64,000 bases of DNA. It comes from Shewanella khirikhana (GTDB lineage Bacteria; Pseudomonadota; Gammaproteobacteria; Enterobacterales; Shewanellaceae). Under the pieces are notes generated by a model. The model saw nothing but the letters and a program-made list of their open reading frames with translations. It had not been told where the DNA came from and did no database searches. The stretch spans positions 4,015,501-4,079,500 of the forward strand of contig NZ_CP020373.1 in the NCBI RefSeq assembly GCF_003957745.1, given 5' to 3'. Below, one piece after another: positions 1 to 8,616 of this stretch (position 1 is its first letter; every line of letters begins with the position of its first letter). The position numbers were made by a program, and so were the translations under genes.

Positions 1-1685
1 GGCAACAGGGTGAACTTCTTGATTTGTTCAAACCCGGCCAGCCCTTCCTGCATCAGCTTAAGCCGTGCTTCAAAGTGCTCCAGCACATGACTGTGACGAA
101 TAAGCTCCAGTGGCGATTCGTACTTCAGCCCTTTCTCCCCGGCCCAGGCTTCCAGCGCCTCAAACGCGGGCACAATCAGCGCGGTCACATAGTTACGGGC
201 ATCGGCGACAATGGCCACCTGCTCGATAAAGGGGCAACGGCCCACCATGCCTTCCACCCGCTGCGGCGCCACATACTTGCCGTTGGAGGTTTTCATCAGT
301 TCCTTGATGCGGTCGGTAATGTAGAGATTCCCTTCGGCATCGAGGCGGCCGGCATCACCGGTCCTGAACCATCCATCATCAAAGGCGGCGGCCGTGTCAT
401 CCGGACGCTTGTAGTAACCCGTCATCACGGTGTCACCGCGCACCAAAATTTCATCATTGTCGCCGATGCGCACTTCCACTTCCGGCAGGCACTGGCCATT
501 AGAACCCGGCACCCGGTTATCCAGGGTGTTGCAGGTCACTGTGGCAGTGGTTTCGGTCAGGCCGTAACCGCAGAGCACAGGCACATTCACCGCATCAAAA
601 AACGCACTCACATCGGCATTCAAGGCAGCGCCGCCGCAGGGCATAAACTTAAGGCGGCCGCCCAGCACTTCGCGGATTTTGCTGCCCACCAGTTTATCGG
701 CAAGCTTGGCCTGCAAGGACAACAGCAGACCGCCCCTGCGACGCCCCTGAGCCACTTCAAACTGACGAGAACCCACATTCATGGCCCAGCCAAACAAGGC
801 CTTGCGGGAAGCCGGTGCGCGGGACAGTTTGTCCTGCACTGCGCTGTAGACCTTCTCGAGGAAGCGCGGCACCACACAAAGCGTATGGGGGCGTACCGCG
901 GCAATGGCTTCTTTCACCTTATTGGTGTCGGCCAGATACACGTTGCGGCCGCCACGGCCGAGCACGTAAAAACTCCAGCCGCGCTCAAATACATGGCTTA
1001 ACGGCAAAAACGCCAGCGATACATCGCCTTCGGTAAAGGCCAGACGCTTATCGTGCTGATAGATGGTGGAAGCTATGGCGCGATGGGGCAGCATGACGCC
1101 TTTGGGGTCGCCGGTGGTGCCCGAGGTGTAAATCAGGGTCAGCAAATCATCCAGCGAGGTGCTGTCCAGTCGCAGCCCCAGCTCTTTGGCGGCATCGCCA
1201 ATGGGCTCACGCGCCAGCAGGCCGGATAAATGATTGTCATCGGGATGCTGCCGTGCCACGGCATCATCAAACAGGATCACCGATTTCAGCGCCGGGCACA
1301 GGGCCCTCAGCTCACAGGCCAACTGGTAGCGCTCGGCCGTGTCCACAAACAAAAAGCCCACATCGGCATCGTTCAGTATGTAGGCCGCCTGTTCCAGGGT
1401 GCTGGTTGGATAAATCGGCACCACAACGCCGCGGGCCTTGAGGGCGGCAACATCGGTTACTGTCCACTGTGGACAGTTGTTCGACATAATCGCAACCTTG
1501 TCCTGCACGCCAAGACCGGCGCCGATCAGCTGCATTGCCAGTTGGTCGCTGCCGTGATCGAAGGCCTGACGGGACACCTGATCCCAGGGCGCAGCCATTT
1601 CGAACCCTTCGAGGGCAATGGCGTTGGGGTTTTGTTTGGTTTGGGCTTTGAGCAGCCGAACCAGATGAAATTGCTCGAGTGACAT
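1..1685 (-). CDS. Long-chain fatty acid--CoA ligase (FadD15-like AMP-forming), 3' end beyond window
   Basis: AMP-forming acyl-CoA synthetase that would activate long-chain fatty acids to acyl-CoA for beta-oxidation or lipid synthesis. The minus strand reads through from the ATG at 1685-1683 to base 1 without a stop, so about 561 codons are present and the C-terminus is off the window; the family is usually near 600 residues. Diagnostic motifs are the phosphate-binding loop YTSGTTGDPKGVMLPH, the adenylate motif GYGLTET and the hinge region WFRTGDAG. The start is supported by the N-terminal MSLEQFHLVRLLK, which lies just before the conserved domain. The 258-bp gap on its 5' side separates it from the next minus-strand gene, so it probably has its own promoter. 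The exact chain-length specificity cannot be read from sequence. Confidence 0.9.
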   Translation of the reverse strand, partial: MSLEQFHLVRLLKAQTKQNPNAIALEGFEMAAPWDQVSRQAFDHGSDQLAMQLIGAGLGVQDKVAIMSNNCPQWTVTDVAALKARGVVVPIYPTSTLEQAAYILNDADVGFLFVDTAERYQLACELRALCPALKSVILFDDAVARQHPDDNHLSGLLAREPIGDAAKELGLRLDSTSLDDLLTLIYTSGTTGDPKGVMLPHRAIASTIYQHDKRLAFTEGDVSLAFLPLSHVFERGWSFYVLGRGGRNVYLADTNKVKEAIAAVRPHTLCVVPRFLEKVYSAVQDKLSRAPASRKALFGWAMNVGSRQFEVAQGRRRGGLLLSLQAKLADKLVGSKIREVLGGRLKFMPCGGAALNADVSAFFDAVNVPVLCGYGLTETTATVTCNTLDNRVPGSNGQCLPEVEVRIGDNDEILVRGDTVMTGYYKRPDDTAAAFDDGWFRTGDAGRLDAEGNLYITDRIKELMKTSNGKYVAPQRVEGMVGRCPFIEQVAIVADARNYVTALIVPAFEALEAWAGEKGLKYESPLELIRHSHVLEHFEARLKLMQEGLAGFEQIKKFTLL

Positions 1686-1943
1686 GGAATTACCTGCCTG
1701 ATGACCGGAACTGACAAATCGCGTTTTAGCGTACAACTGTTCCTGTTTTGGCGGCATTCTAGCCCAGCTCGGGGGCAAAGGTAAGAGTTATTGCTCTAAT
1801 TTTGTCGAAAAAGCGACCTGTATCGCGGCCAACATTCGTCGCCGAGCCTGGTACAGGGTCGATGAATCACACAGATACAAGCCCCGAAACAAGCCGCATT
1901 GGCTGTCATGGGGCTGTCGATTATTGTTACTAAATCAACGCTA

Positions 1944-3185
1944 TCAGTTACGGGGCAGACACGTGCGGGTGAGGTACATCAGCAGCAATGCCAACGGCAC
2001 CAGGGCCCCATTGATGGCGAGCCACGGCAGTGGGTCCAGCGGGCCCTTTTCGCTCATGCGCACCGCCACATCCACTGTGACCAGGGGGAAAATCATCACC
2101 AGCATCAGTGCTGTGGTGTGCAGGCTGGTCTTACAAAATACCCCCAGGGCCAGGCATACCGCCGAGCCCCACAGGGTTGCGAGCACCGCCAGCGGCCAGA
2201 TCCACAGTGGTAAATCAAACAGAGTGACACTGATAAAGCTGCTGAGCGTTATCGACAGGCCGGTTAGCAGCAGAAACCTCAGCTGCGCCCGGTAGAAGCT
2301 GCCACAGAAATCCTGCCAACCGGCAAAGACTGGCAGCATCAGCAGCGCCTCGGTCGAGCGCCAGCGCATGGCGCGGGTCCAGTGGATCATGGCACTCATC
2401 ATCACACTGAACTGCACCCACAGATGAAGAAAACTAAACTCTTCCCCTTTGAATTTAAGCAGTAGGCTCACGATAAGCACCAACAGCGGCATCAACACCA
2501 ACAGTGCATTAACAGCGGGACCACCGAAATAACTTAAGGGGAACAGCCGTGAATCCAACCTGCTGGTAAAACCGAGCCAACGCCAACTTGGCAGGAATAA
2601 ACCGCCGGTAGTCATGCCATTGCAGTAAAGGCTTAAGGCATCTTTTTGCCAGATACTGCCCCAGAGTCGACGGTCAAGCCACAGCCACACCAGCACAGCC
2701 ACAGGCAAGGACACGGCATTAAGCTGAGGCAAGGCATCCAACAATGGCTGGATCAGCATAAGTGAAAAAAATACAATCATCGACAGATAGAAACTGCCGG
2801 GGCGCTGCATACATAAATACACAAACAATGCACCGAGCAGCAACGACAGACCGCCATAGCCAAGGGGAATATTCAGCGCAAGCCAGGCCAGCAACGAGAT
2901 ACTAACTGCCACGCCCAGCAGCACCCGCACATGGCTGCGCACCATGGCCACAAAGCCCGGATTCACCAAGGTCCATTCGGCCGCATGCAGTCGGTTGCGC
3001 TGCCAGGCGATAGCAGCGCACAGGCCATTGATGGCAAATGCCAGCATAAATCCGGCTTCATCCGGGCGCTCCAGCAGCAGCGTCACCGGAACAAAAACCA
3101 GCATAAAAATAACCGCCATGCTGATAAAGGTGGCGCTGCCAAGGTCACGGCACCACAGGGGCCAGAATCCCCTTAAGGCATTCAT
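1944..3185 (-). CDS. ABC transporter permease (membrane subunit), unnamed family
   Basis: Predicted inner-membrane permease of 413 residues with many hydrophobic segments spread over the whole length (for example around residues 18-50, 80-160 and 210-240, and 300-405). It is the obvious partner of the ATPase encoded just upstream: the ATPase stop and this start overlap in an ATGA, which indicates translational coupling. Together with the GntR-type regulator this resembles YtrA-type cell-envelope exporters, which are usually induced by envelope-acting compounds in other bacteria. I do not recognise a specific family by sequence and the substrate is unknown. The start ATG (3185-3183) is fixed by the coupling. 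Confidence 0.75.
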   Translation of the reverse strand: MNALRGFWPLWCRDLGSATFISMAVIFMLVFVPVTLLLERPDEAGFMLAFAINGLCAAIAWQRNRLHAAEWTLVNPGFVAMVRSHVRVLLGVAVSISLLAWLALNIPLGYGGLSLLLGALFVYLCMQRPGSFYLSMIVFFSLMLIQPLLDALPQLNAVSLPVAVLVWLWLDRRLWGSIWQKDALSLYCNGMTTGGLFLPSWRWLGFTSRLDSRLFPLSYFGGPAVNALLVLMPLLVLIVSLLLKFKGEEFSFLHLWVQFSVMMSAMIHWTRAMRWRSTEALLMLPVFAGWQDFCGSFYRAQLRFLLLTGLSITLSSFISVTLFDLPLWIWPLAVLATLWGSAVCLALGVFCKTSLHTTALMLVMIFPLVTVDVAVRMSEKGPLDPLPWLAINGALVPLALLLMYLTRTCLPRN

Positions 3186-4030
3186 GGGTGCAGCTCCATA
3201 AATAGCTGTTCCAGATTCAGTTTTTCCGCCTTGATAAGCCCCGGGAAGCTCTGCTGTGCATAGCCTTGCACCAACAACTTGTTGCCGTTTTTACCGAGCA
3301 GTTTCAACCCCTCTGGCAACTGCGCATCGGCAGATACCGTCAGCAATCGCAGCGACTCCCGCACCGCATCCAATTCATCATTGATCAACAGCTTGCCATC
3401 TTTGAGCAGCGCCACATGGCTGGCAACCCGCTCCAGATCCGAAGTAATGTGGGAGGAAAACAGCACCGCAGAACCCGACTCCAGCGCCAGCTCAAACAGG
3501 TCGCCCATAAAGCGGCGTCTGGCCGATGGGTCGAGGCTGGCAACGGGTTCGTCGAGAATAAGCAGACTGGGACGGTAAGCCATGGCCATGATGATGGACA
3601 GCGACTGGCGCTGACCGACACTCAAGCGATTTACCTGCGCATTGGCATCCAGACCAAAGCGCGCGAGCCAGTTTTGCTCCAGTTGCTTATCCCACTCAGG
3701 GTAGAAGCTGGCATGCAGCTCAAGCGCCCGCGCAACGCTGAATCCCTCGTAACCGAAGTGCTGCTGCGGCACATAGCCGATGCGCACCTTTTGATTTGGG
3801 CCCAGCTGAGAGGCAGACACACCCAGGGTGACCACTTCGCCCTCATCGGCGGCCACCAACCCCAGGATGGCGCGCATCAGGGTCGACTTGCCGGCACCGT
3901 TTTCACCCAGCAACCCCATCACCATGCCAGGTTCCAGGGTCAGGTCGATGCCATCCAGCGCCAGCTTGGTGTCAAAGCGCTTTTTCAGTCCGCGAACCTC
4001 TAACAAGGGTCCTTCTTTCATCATATCCAT
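3182..4030 (-). CDS. ABC transporter ATP-binding protein
   Basis: ATPase subunit of the exporter formed with the downstream permease. It shows a Walker A GLLGENGAGKSTL, a Q-loop region, a signature LSVGQRQSL and a Walker B LLILDEPVASLDP, followed by a H-loop SSHI. The ABC domain covers about the first 210 residues, and a short C-terminal extension of about 70 residues follows. An upstream in-frame ATG exists at 4075, but it lies inside the regulator gene. The ATG at 4030, 13 bp past the regulator stop, gives MDMMKEGPLLEVRGL and is preferred. The gene is third in function but second in order of a GntR-ATPase-permease operon. Confidence 0.85.
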   Translation of the reverse strand: MDMMKEGPLLEVRGLKKRFDTKLALDGIDLTLEPGMVMGLLGENGAGKSTLMRAILGLVAADEGEVVTLGVSASQLGPNQKVRIGYVPQQHFGYEGFSVARALELHASFYPEWDKQLEQNWLARFGLDANAQVNRLSVGQRQSLSIIMAMAYRPSLLILDEPVASLDPSARRRFMGDLFELALESGSAVLFSSHITSDLERVASHVALLKDGKLLINDELDAVRESLRLLTVSADAQLPEGLKLLGKNGNKLLVQGYAQQSFPGLIKAEKLNLEQLFMELHP

Positions 4031-4043
4031 GGTCGTCAGGGCC

Positions 4044-4415
4044 TCATTGCCACATGTCTTTAAGCAGGGTTTCAAGTTCTTGGTGTGTCATACCCAGCTG
4101 CCGCGCCTCATTGATGATTTCTTTGAGTTTGGGGCCAAGCAGTTCGGCGCTGGAGGTGGGCTGCGCGCCGCCTCGGGGAGCAACCCGGGTTGCCTGACCA
4201 CGACGACGCTCCAGATAGCCCTGATCCACCAGTTGCTGAATGGCGCGGGAGACCGTCATCGGGTTCACCGCCAGAGTTTCAGCAATCTGGCGCACAGACG
4301 GCAGCACATCCTCTTCGGCCAATTGGCCAGAGACGATGAGCCTGACTATCTGCTCGTGCAGCTGACGATAAATAGGATCGCCGCTGGAGGGGTTGACATG
4401 AAGAAGTTCTAACAT
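4044..4415 (-). CDS. GntR-family regulator, YtrA-like subfamily
   Basis: Small DNA-binding repressor of 123 residues. The N-terminal two-thirds is a winged helix-turn-helix with the hallmark GDPIYRQLHEQI and LPSVRQIAETLAVNPMTVSRA. The C-terminal extension is only about 40 residues, as expected for the YtrA subgroup, which has no large effector domain. It heads the operon with the ATPase and permease genes, so autoregulation of an exporter is likely. A perfect TGTATTAATACA palindrome lies 15 bp upstream of its start, in the intergenic region shared with the divergent peptidase gene, and is the likely operator. The inducer is unknown. Confidence 0.85.
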   Translation of the reverse strand: MLELLHVNPSSGDPIYRQLHEQIVRLIVSGQLAEEDVLPSVRQIAETLAVNPMTVSRAIQQLVDQGYLERRRGQATRVAPRGGAQPTSSAELLGPKLKEIINEARQLGMTHQELETLLKDMWQ

Positions 4416-4429
4416 TAGCCTTGAATCAC

Positions 4430-4458
4430 TGTATTAATACATTGATACACCGATACAC
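4430..4458. promoter_or_regulatory. Putative GntR operator in divergent promoter
   Basis: Perfect 12-bp palindrome TGTATTAATACA at 4430-4441, followed by two direct GATACAC copies at 4444-4450 and 4452-4458. The palindrome has the inverted TGTA/TACA architecture known for YtrA-type GntR repressors. It lies between the regulator gene and the divergent peptidase-exporter operon, so it could control both directions. A TATAGT (minus strand) at 4464-4459 could be the -10 of the regulator promoter; no convincing -35 was assigned. Confidence 0.6.
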
Positions 4459-4505
4459 TATAAACTAACACACTCGGTCCGGATTTCAAAAAGGAAAAAG
4501 GTCTT

Positions 4506-6053
4506 ATGAAAGCAAGGAATTTTCGTCAAGGTGTGCTCAAGCTGTCCCGGCTTGCCTGCGCCACCTTGCTGGCCATTACCGCGCTGCCCCATGTGGTGGC
4601 GAACAGCTACGCCGTCGACACCCATGTGTTGGACAACGAACTGGATGGTACCCCCAAGAGTTGTTACCTGAGCGGGATTTCCGACCGGGTGCGCTGCGGC
4701 TTTGTCAAAGTACCGGAAAATCCGGCCAAACCCGATGGCAAGCAGATTGAAGTGCACTACGCCGTGCTGCCGGCCATCAAACCCAGTTTCCCCAACGAAG
4801 CCTTTCTGGCCATTGCCGGTGGCCCTGGTCAGTCGGCAATCGATAATGCCGACGGCTTCGAGCGCATGTTCCACAAGGTTCGCCAAACCCGCGACATTCT
4901 GCTGATTGACCAGCGCGGCACCGGCCGCTCCAATCTGCTGAACTGCGAGCAAGGTAACATCGATGTGCTGGCCTATAACGATGAAAGCGTCGATATAGCT
5001 GTCGATGCGCAAAAGTGTCTCGACAGCCTGACATCCGACATCACCCAATACGGCAGCCTCACAGCCCTTGGCGACTTTGAAGCCGTGCGTCAGGCGCTGG
5101 GCTACCAAAAACTGCACGTTTACGGTGTATCCTACGGCAGTCGCATGGCGCAGCTGTACCTCAAGCATTACCCACAAAGCGTCGCCACCACAGTATTGGA
5201 CGGCGTTGTGCCCATGCAGCGAAGCGTATTGGCCATCGGCGAAGCCATCGACCGCGCTGTGGAGCTGATGCTGGAAGACTGCGGCAATACCCCAGCGTGT
5301 CAGCAGCAGTTTCCCAATCTGAAACAAGAGCTTGCAACCGTACATGAGCGTCTGGCCCAGACGCCTTTCGAAACCCGGGTGCAACACCCGCTCACCGGCG
5401 AGCTGCAAAGCTTTTTGCTGACCCGCAGCAAATTTGCCGCCGTGGTGCGTCTGGCGCTGTATTCCCCCACCACCCGCGCGCTGCTGCCTTACGCCATTCA
5501 TCAGGCCGCCAATGAAAACTATCAAACTGTGCTGGGACTGTATGGCATGACCGTGGGCAGCCTGGATCTGGCCGCCGGCATGCACAATTCAGTGGTATGC
5601 GGCGAAGACATGCATCGCATCGATGCCGATATGAAAGCCAATATCGACGCCAGCTATTACGGCAGCGAAATGTACAGGGGCCTGAGCAAGGCCTGCGCCG
5701 TGTGGCAGGTGCCAGCCGTGCCCGCTGACTTTGCCGAGGGCGTCAGCAGCGATAAACCGGTACTGCTGCTTTCCGGTCAGCTTGACCCCGCCACCCCACC
5801 CAGCTGGGCCGAACTGGCAAAAGAGCACCTGAGCAACTCGCTGCACCTGGTGGCGCCTTACTCAGGACACGGTATTGCCCGCGAGTCCTGCGCTGGCAGC
5901 GTGGTGGCCGAATTTGTCAGCGAAGGCTCTGTGAAAGAGCTCAGCACCGACTGCATCAACAAAGACATTCGCCGTGGCTTCTACCTCAACGCCAGCACGG
6001 TAGAGCCTCTGCCAACCCAAGCCGACAAAGCACAGGACAAGGCCGGAGAGTAA
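4506..6053 (+). CDS. Secreted alpha/beta-hydrolase peptidase (S33, TAP-like C-terminus)
   Basis: Predicted exported serine hydrolase of 515 residues related to tripeptidyl/prolyl aminopeptidases of family S33. The N-terminus has a basic stretch and hydrophobic core typical of a signal peptide, with cleavage likely near residue 33-36. The oxyanion segment GGPGQS (about 105-110), DQRGTGRS (135-142), the nucleophile elbow GVSYG (Ser about 209), an Asp in SGQLDPATPP (about 427) and a His in YSGHG (about 455) form a complete catalytic set, with the last two in the TAP-like C-terminal region. A strong purine-rich ribosome site precedes the ATG. It leads an operon with NatA/NatB-like exporter genes 11 bp downstream, so it may process or degrade something the exporter handles. 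That link is inferred from context only. Confidence 0.8.
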   Translation: MKARNFRQGVLKLSRLACATLLAITALPHVVANSYAVDTHVLDNELDGTPKSCYLSGISDRVRCGFVKVPENPAKPDGKQIEVHYAVLPAIKPSFPNEAFLAIAGGPGQSAIDNADGFERMFHKVRQTRDILLIDQRGTGRSNLLNCEQGNIDVLAYNDESVDIAVDAQKCLDSLTSDITQYGSLTALGDFEAVRQALGYQKLHVYGVSYGSRMAQLYLKHYPQSVATTVLDGVVPMQRSVLAIGEAIDRAVELMLEDCGNTPACQQQFPNLKQELATVHERLAQTPFETRVQHPLTGELQSFLLTRSKFAAVVRLALYSPTTRALLPYAIHQAANENYQTVLGLYGMTVGSLDLAAGMHNSVVCGEDMHRIDADMKANIDASYYGSEMYRGLSKACAVWQVPAVPADFAEGVSSDKPVLLLSGQLDPATPPSWAELAKEHLSNSLHLVAPYSGHGIARESCAGSVVAEFVSEGSVKELSTDCINKDIRRGFYLNASTVEPLPTQADKAQDKAGE

Positions 6054-6064
6054 CGGAGAACATC

Positions 6065-6799
6065 ATGATTAAAGTCAACGGATTACATAAAAAGATTGGT
6101 CAGGTGCAGGCGCTCAGCAACCTAAGCTTTGAAGCCCGCGATGGCGAAATCACCGGCCTGCTTGGCCCCAATGGCGCCGGTAAAACCACTTGTCTTCGCA
6201 CCGTGTTTGGTTTGCTGAAACCCGACCAGGGCTTTGCCGAAATCGACGGCATTAACGTGGCCGATAACCCCATTGCCGCCAAGCAGGCGCTGGGACTGTT
6301 CCCTGACCCATTTGGCCTTTATGAGCGGCTGACACCGAGGGAATACATCCGCTTTTTTGCCGAACTGTCCGGCATGAATGGCGCCGCCGCCAAAGAGGCC
6401 ACCGCCAGGGTGCTGACCCAGCTGAAAATGGATGAGATTGCCGACCGCCGCTGCAAAGGCTTTTCCCAGGGGCAACGAATGAAAACCGCGTTGGCGCAGG
6501 CCATTGTGCACCAGCCACGCAATATCATCCTCGATGAACCTACCCGCGGGCTGGATGTAATGAGTACCCGGGTGCTGCGTGACATGCTCAAGGATCTGCG
6601 CGCCCAGGGGCACTGCGTGCTGTTCTCCAGTCATGTGATGCAGGAAGTGGCAGCCCTCTGTGACCGAGTGATTGTGATGGCCCGAGGTCAGGTGGTTGCC
6701 GTAGGCAGCCCCGCCGAGCTGTGCGCCCAAACCGGCCACGATTCACTGGAAGAAGCCTTTATTCAACTGATTGGAACAGACGAGGGGATTGCCGCATGA
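6065..6799 (+). CDS. NatA-like ABC transporter ATP-binding protein
   Basis: ATPase of 244 residues with Walker A GLLGPNGAGKTTC, signature FSQGQRMKTALAQ, Walker B NIILDEPTRGLDV and H-loop SSHV. The short length and the partner permease place it with NatA-type ATPases, which in Bacillus power sodium export by NatB; similar pairs elsewhere export other ions or drugs. The start follows the peptidase gene by 11 bp, and its TGA stop overlaps the permease ATG (ATGA), showing translational coupling. The substrate cannot be deduced from sequence alone. Confidence 0.85.
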   Translation: MIKVNGLHKKIGQVQALSNLSFEARDGEITGLLGPNGAGKTTCLRTVFGLLKPDQGFAEIDGINVADNPIAAKQALGLFPDPFGLYERLTPREYIRFFAELSGMNGAAAKEATARVLTQLKMDEIADRRCKGFSQGQRMKTALAQAIVHQPRNIILDEPTRGLDVMSTRVLRDMLKDLRAQGHCVLFSSHVMQEVAALCDRVIVMARGQVVAVGSPAELCAQTGHDSLEEAFIQLIGTDEGIAA

Positions 6800-7932
6800 A
6801 ACGGATACTGACGATGCTGCGCAAGGAGCTGCTGGATGCCGCCCGTGACAAGCGCTCTGTAATGGCAGGCCTCTATTACGCCATTGGCACACCACTGATC
6901 ATGTGCGGTCTGTTTATGGTGCTAATCAATCAACTGTCGAGCCCGGATGATTTGTTTATCAAAATCGACAATGCCGACAAAGCCAAAGACCTGGTGCATT
7001 ACCTCGAAAGCAAGGGTATCAGCCACAGCGACGATGACACCAAGGCCAAGAAAATCCGCCTTATCGTCAGCGAGGAATACCCGGCCCAGATGGCCCGTGG
7101 TGAAGGCGCGCTGGTCACCCTGGTGGCCGATAACTCGGACGACAAACTGCAAAAATCGATTCGCCGCCTGGAAGCGCAGCTGAGATATTACAGCGCCGAG
7201 ATGGGCAGTCTGCGCCTGATTGCCCGGGGTATAGACCCAAGGGTGGTTCAGCCACTGAAGGTGGAAGTGCAGGATGAGGCCACCGCCGACTCCAAGGGCG
7301 GCATGATCCTCGGACTGGCGATTTTCACCATGATTTACGCGGTATTTATCTCCGGCATGAACCTAGCCATCGACACCAGTGCCGGTGAGCGTGAGCGTAA
7401 CAGCCTGGCGCTGCTACTGAGCCACCCCATCAGCACCCGTGAGCTGGTGTGGTCGAAAATCCTCGCGGTCACCAGCTTCGCCATGCTCGGGGTGGTGCTG
7501 ATTCTTATCGTCTCCAAGCTGGCCTACGGCCTGGTGCCCTGGCAGGAATTGGGCTTTGCCATCAACCTAGACCCCAGCTTTATGCTGCTGATGTTACTGG
7601 TTGCCCTGCCCATTGCCCTGCTGGCGGCAAGCCTGGAGTTGGCGGTGTCCTTTATGGCCAAGACCTTCAAGGAAGCCCAGTCGTATCTCACCATGGTGCT
7701 GTTTGTGCCGCTGATGCTGGTGATGGCCAGCACTTATCAGATTGCGCCGGATATCATGGCCTGGGTTCCGCTGGCAGGCCAGCAACAGGCGCTGATGGAA
7801 GTCGTCAAAGGCAAGGAACTGCCGTTGATACAGCTGCTGGCAACCTCGGGCGCCACCCTGGTCATCGCTCTGGGACTGGCACTCTTTATGGAACGCTCAC
7901 TGAAAAGCGAGAAAGTGGTTTTCGGTCTCTAA
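6796..7932 (+). CDS. NatB-like ABC-2 permease
   Basis: Membrane subunit of the NatA-like exporter, 378 residues from the ATG that overlaps the ATPase stop. Residues 1-40 contain the first membrane span. A large external segment (about residues 45-170) follows, and a block of about five C-terminal spans starts near residue 170 with GMILGLAIFTMIYAVF. The segment AGERERNSLALLLSHPIS is the conserved cytoplasmic motif of NatB/ABC-2 permeases. The gene ends the peptidase-NatA-NatB operon. Longer open reading upstream of the chosen ATG lies within natA and is not used. Confidence 0.85.
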   Translation: MKRILTMLRKELLDAARDKRSVMAGLYYAIGTPLIMCGLFMVLINQLSSPDDLFIKIDNADKAKDLVHYLESKGISHSDDDTKAKKIRLIVSEEYPAQMARGEGALVTLVADNSDDKLQKSIRRLEAQLRYYSAEMGSLRLIARGIDPRVVQPLKVEVQDEATADSKGGMILGLAIFTMIYAVFISGMNLAIDTSAGERERNSLALLLSHPISTRELVWSKILAVTSFAMLGVVLILIVSKLAYGLVPWQELGFAINLDPSFMLLMLLVALPIALLAASLELAVSFMAKTFKEAQSYLTMVLFVPLMLVMASTYQIAPDIMAWVPLAGQQQALMEVVKGKELPLIQLLATSGATLVIALGLALFMERSLKSEKVVFGL

Positions 7933-7954
7933 CTGAACAACTGTGGATCAGCAC

Positions 7955-7973
7955 GGGGCGCTGTCATCGCCCC
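7955..7973 (+). other. Hairpin before PspB-like gene
   Basis: Inverted repeat GGGGCG-7 nt-CGCCCC ending 2 bp before the AAAGGAG ribosome site of the next gene. There is no T-run, so it is unlikely to be a terminator on its own. It could limit read-through from the natB-like gene or affect translation of the small protein. Confidence 0.4.
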
Positions 7974-7987
7974 AAAGGAGCATCAAA

Positions 7988-8197
7988 ATGGACAAACTGA
8001 CTGCCGTTACCCTGATCATGATTGCTGCTTTCGCCGCCCAGGTGGCTATCAGCTACTTTAAGAGCCGCCCCCGCAAAAGTGGCGAAGATGACAGCCTGAG
8101 GCGCGAAAATGCCGAGCTTAAGGCCCGCATCGCCGCCCTGGAAGCCATAGTCACAGAGCCTGGCTATGAGCTGAAGCAACAAATCGCCCGCCTCTGA
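7988..8197 (+). CDS. Small PspB-like membrane protein
   Basis: Protein of 69 residues. It has one N-terminal membrane helix (about residues 4-24), a basic SRPRK stop-transfer segment, and a charged C-terminal helix with ENAELKARIAALEAIV that looks like a short coiled coil. This layout and the LEAIV-like segment resemble PspB of the phage-shock response, though no pspA or pspC gene is adjacent, so the assignment is only to a PspB-like shape. The start at 7988 is chosen because AAAGGAG lies 8 bp upstream; a longer reading from 7943 lacks a ribosome site. Confidence 0.65.
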   Translation: MDKLTAVTLIMIAAFAAQVAISYFKSRPRKSGEDDSLRRENAELKARIAALEAIVTEPGYELKQQIARL

Positions 8198-8281
8198 GGC
8201 CACACTGCCAAGGCCGTCTGACACCCCAAGTGCCCGGTCGGCCGACACCTCTGCATTAGCCCCAGGGCGGAGAACATCAAC

Positions 8282-8455
8282 ATGAAAGCCAAGATATGCC
8301 GCATTTTCAGTGCGGTAGGGCCAGGCCTTGCCATAGGTTTCAGCATGGGTGTTGCCATGGAAAGCTGGGTCAATGGTCTGGCATTGGGTATTCCGCTGAT
8401 CATTGCCCGCCTTGCCAGCCTGAAGTTGACTGCGAAGGATGATAAAAACAGCTGA
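8282..8455 (+). CDS. Tiny membrane protein, 57 residues, unknown
   Basis: Open frame from the ATG at 8282 to TGA at 8455, preceded by GGCGGAG 8 bp upstream. The product starts MKAKICRIF, then has a hydrophobic, Gly/Ala-rich segment (about residues 10-48) that could form one or two membrane spans, and ends in a charged LTAKDDKNS tail. It follows the PspB-like gene on the same strand. I do not recognise the family. It resembles the small glycine-rich membrane proteins often paired with stress genes. Confidence 0.5.
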   Translation: MKAKICRIFSAVGPGLAIGFSMGVAMESWVNGLALGIPLIIARLASLKLTAKDDKNS

Positions 8456-8519
8456 TTTTCAATGCCTTAAATTGGCAATTTTTCGTAACAGTCTACATCT
8501 GAAAATGGCCGCCAACGCG

Positions 8520-8547
8520 CTTGAAAAATCAGCAACAGACACCATAG
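8520..8547 (+). promoter_or_regulatory. Sigma-32-like heat-shock promoter of hsp20 gene
   Basis: CTTGAAA at 8520-8526, a 13-bp spacer, then CACCATAG at 8540-8547. The RpoH consensus in Enterobacteria is CTTGAAA - about 13 bp - CCCCATnT, so the fit is good. The start codon of the small heat-shock gene lies about 70 bp downstream. The leader has a GGGAG-7 nt-CTCCC hairpin at 8556-8572. Confidence 0.65.
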
Positions 8548-8616
8548 TGAGTAGAGGGAGACACACGCTCCCTTTCGTTAAAGCGAGCCAGGAGTGACGC
8601 CTGTAAGGAGGAGAGT

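Noticed and set aside
24..1001. Long plus-strand frame opposite the acyl-CoA ligase gene
   Set aside because: The minus strand carries the conserved motifs; the plus frame is its shadow.
1686..1943. FadR-like site near the acyl-CoA ligase start
   Set aside because: Only a partial resemblance (CCGGTCATCAGG); too weak to report.
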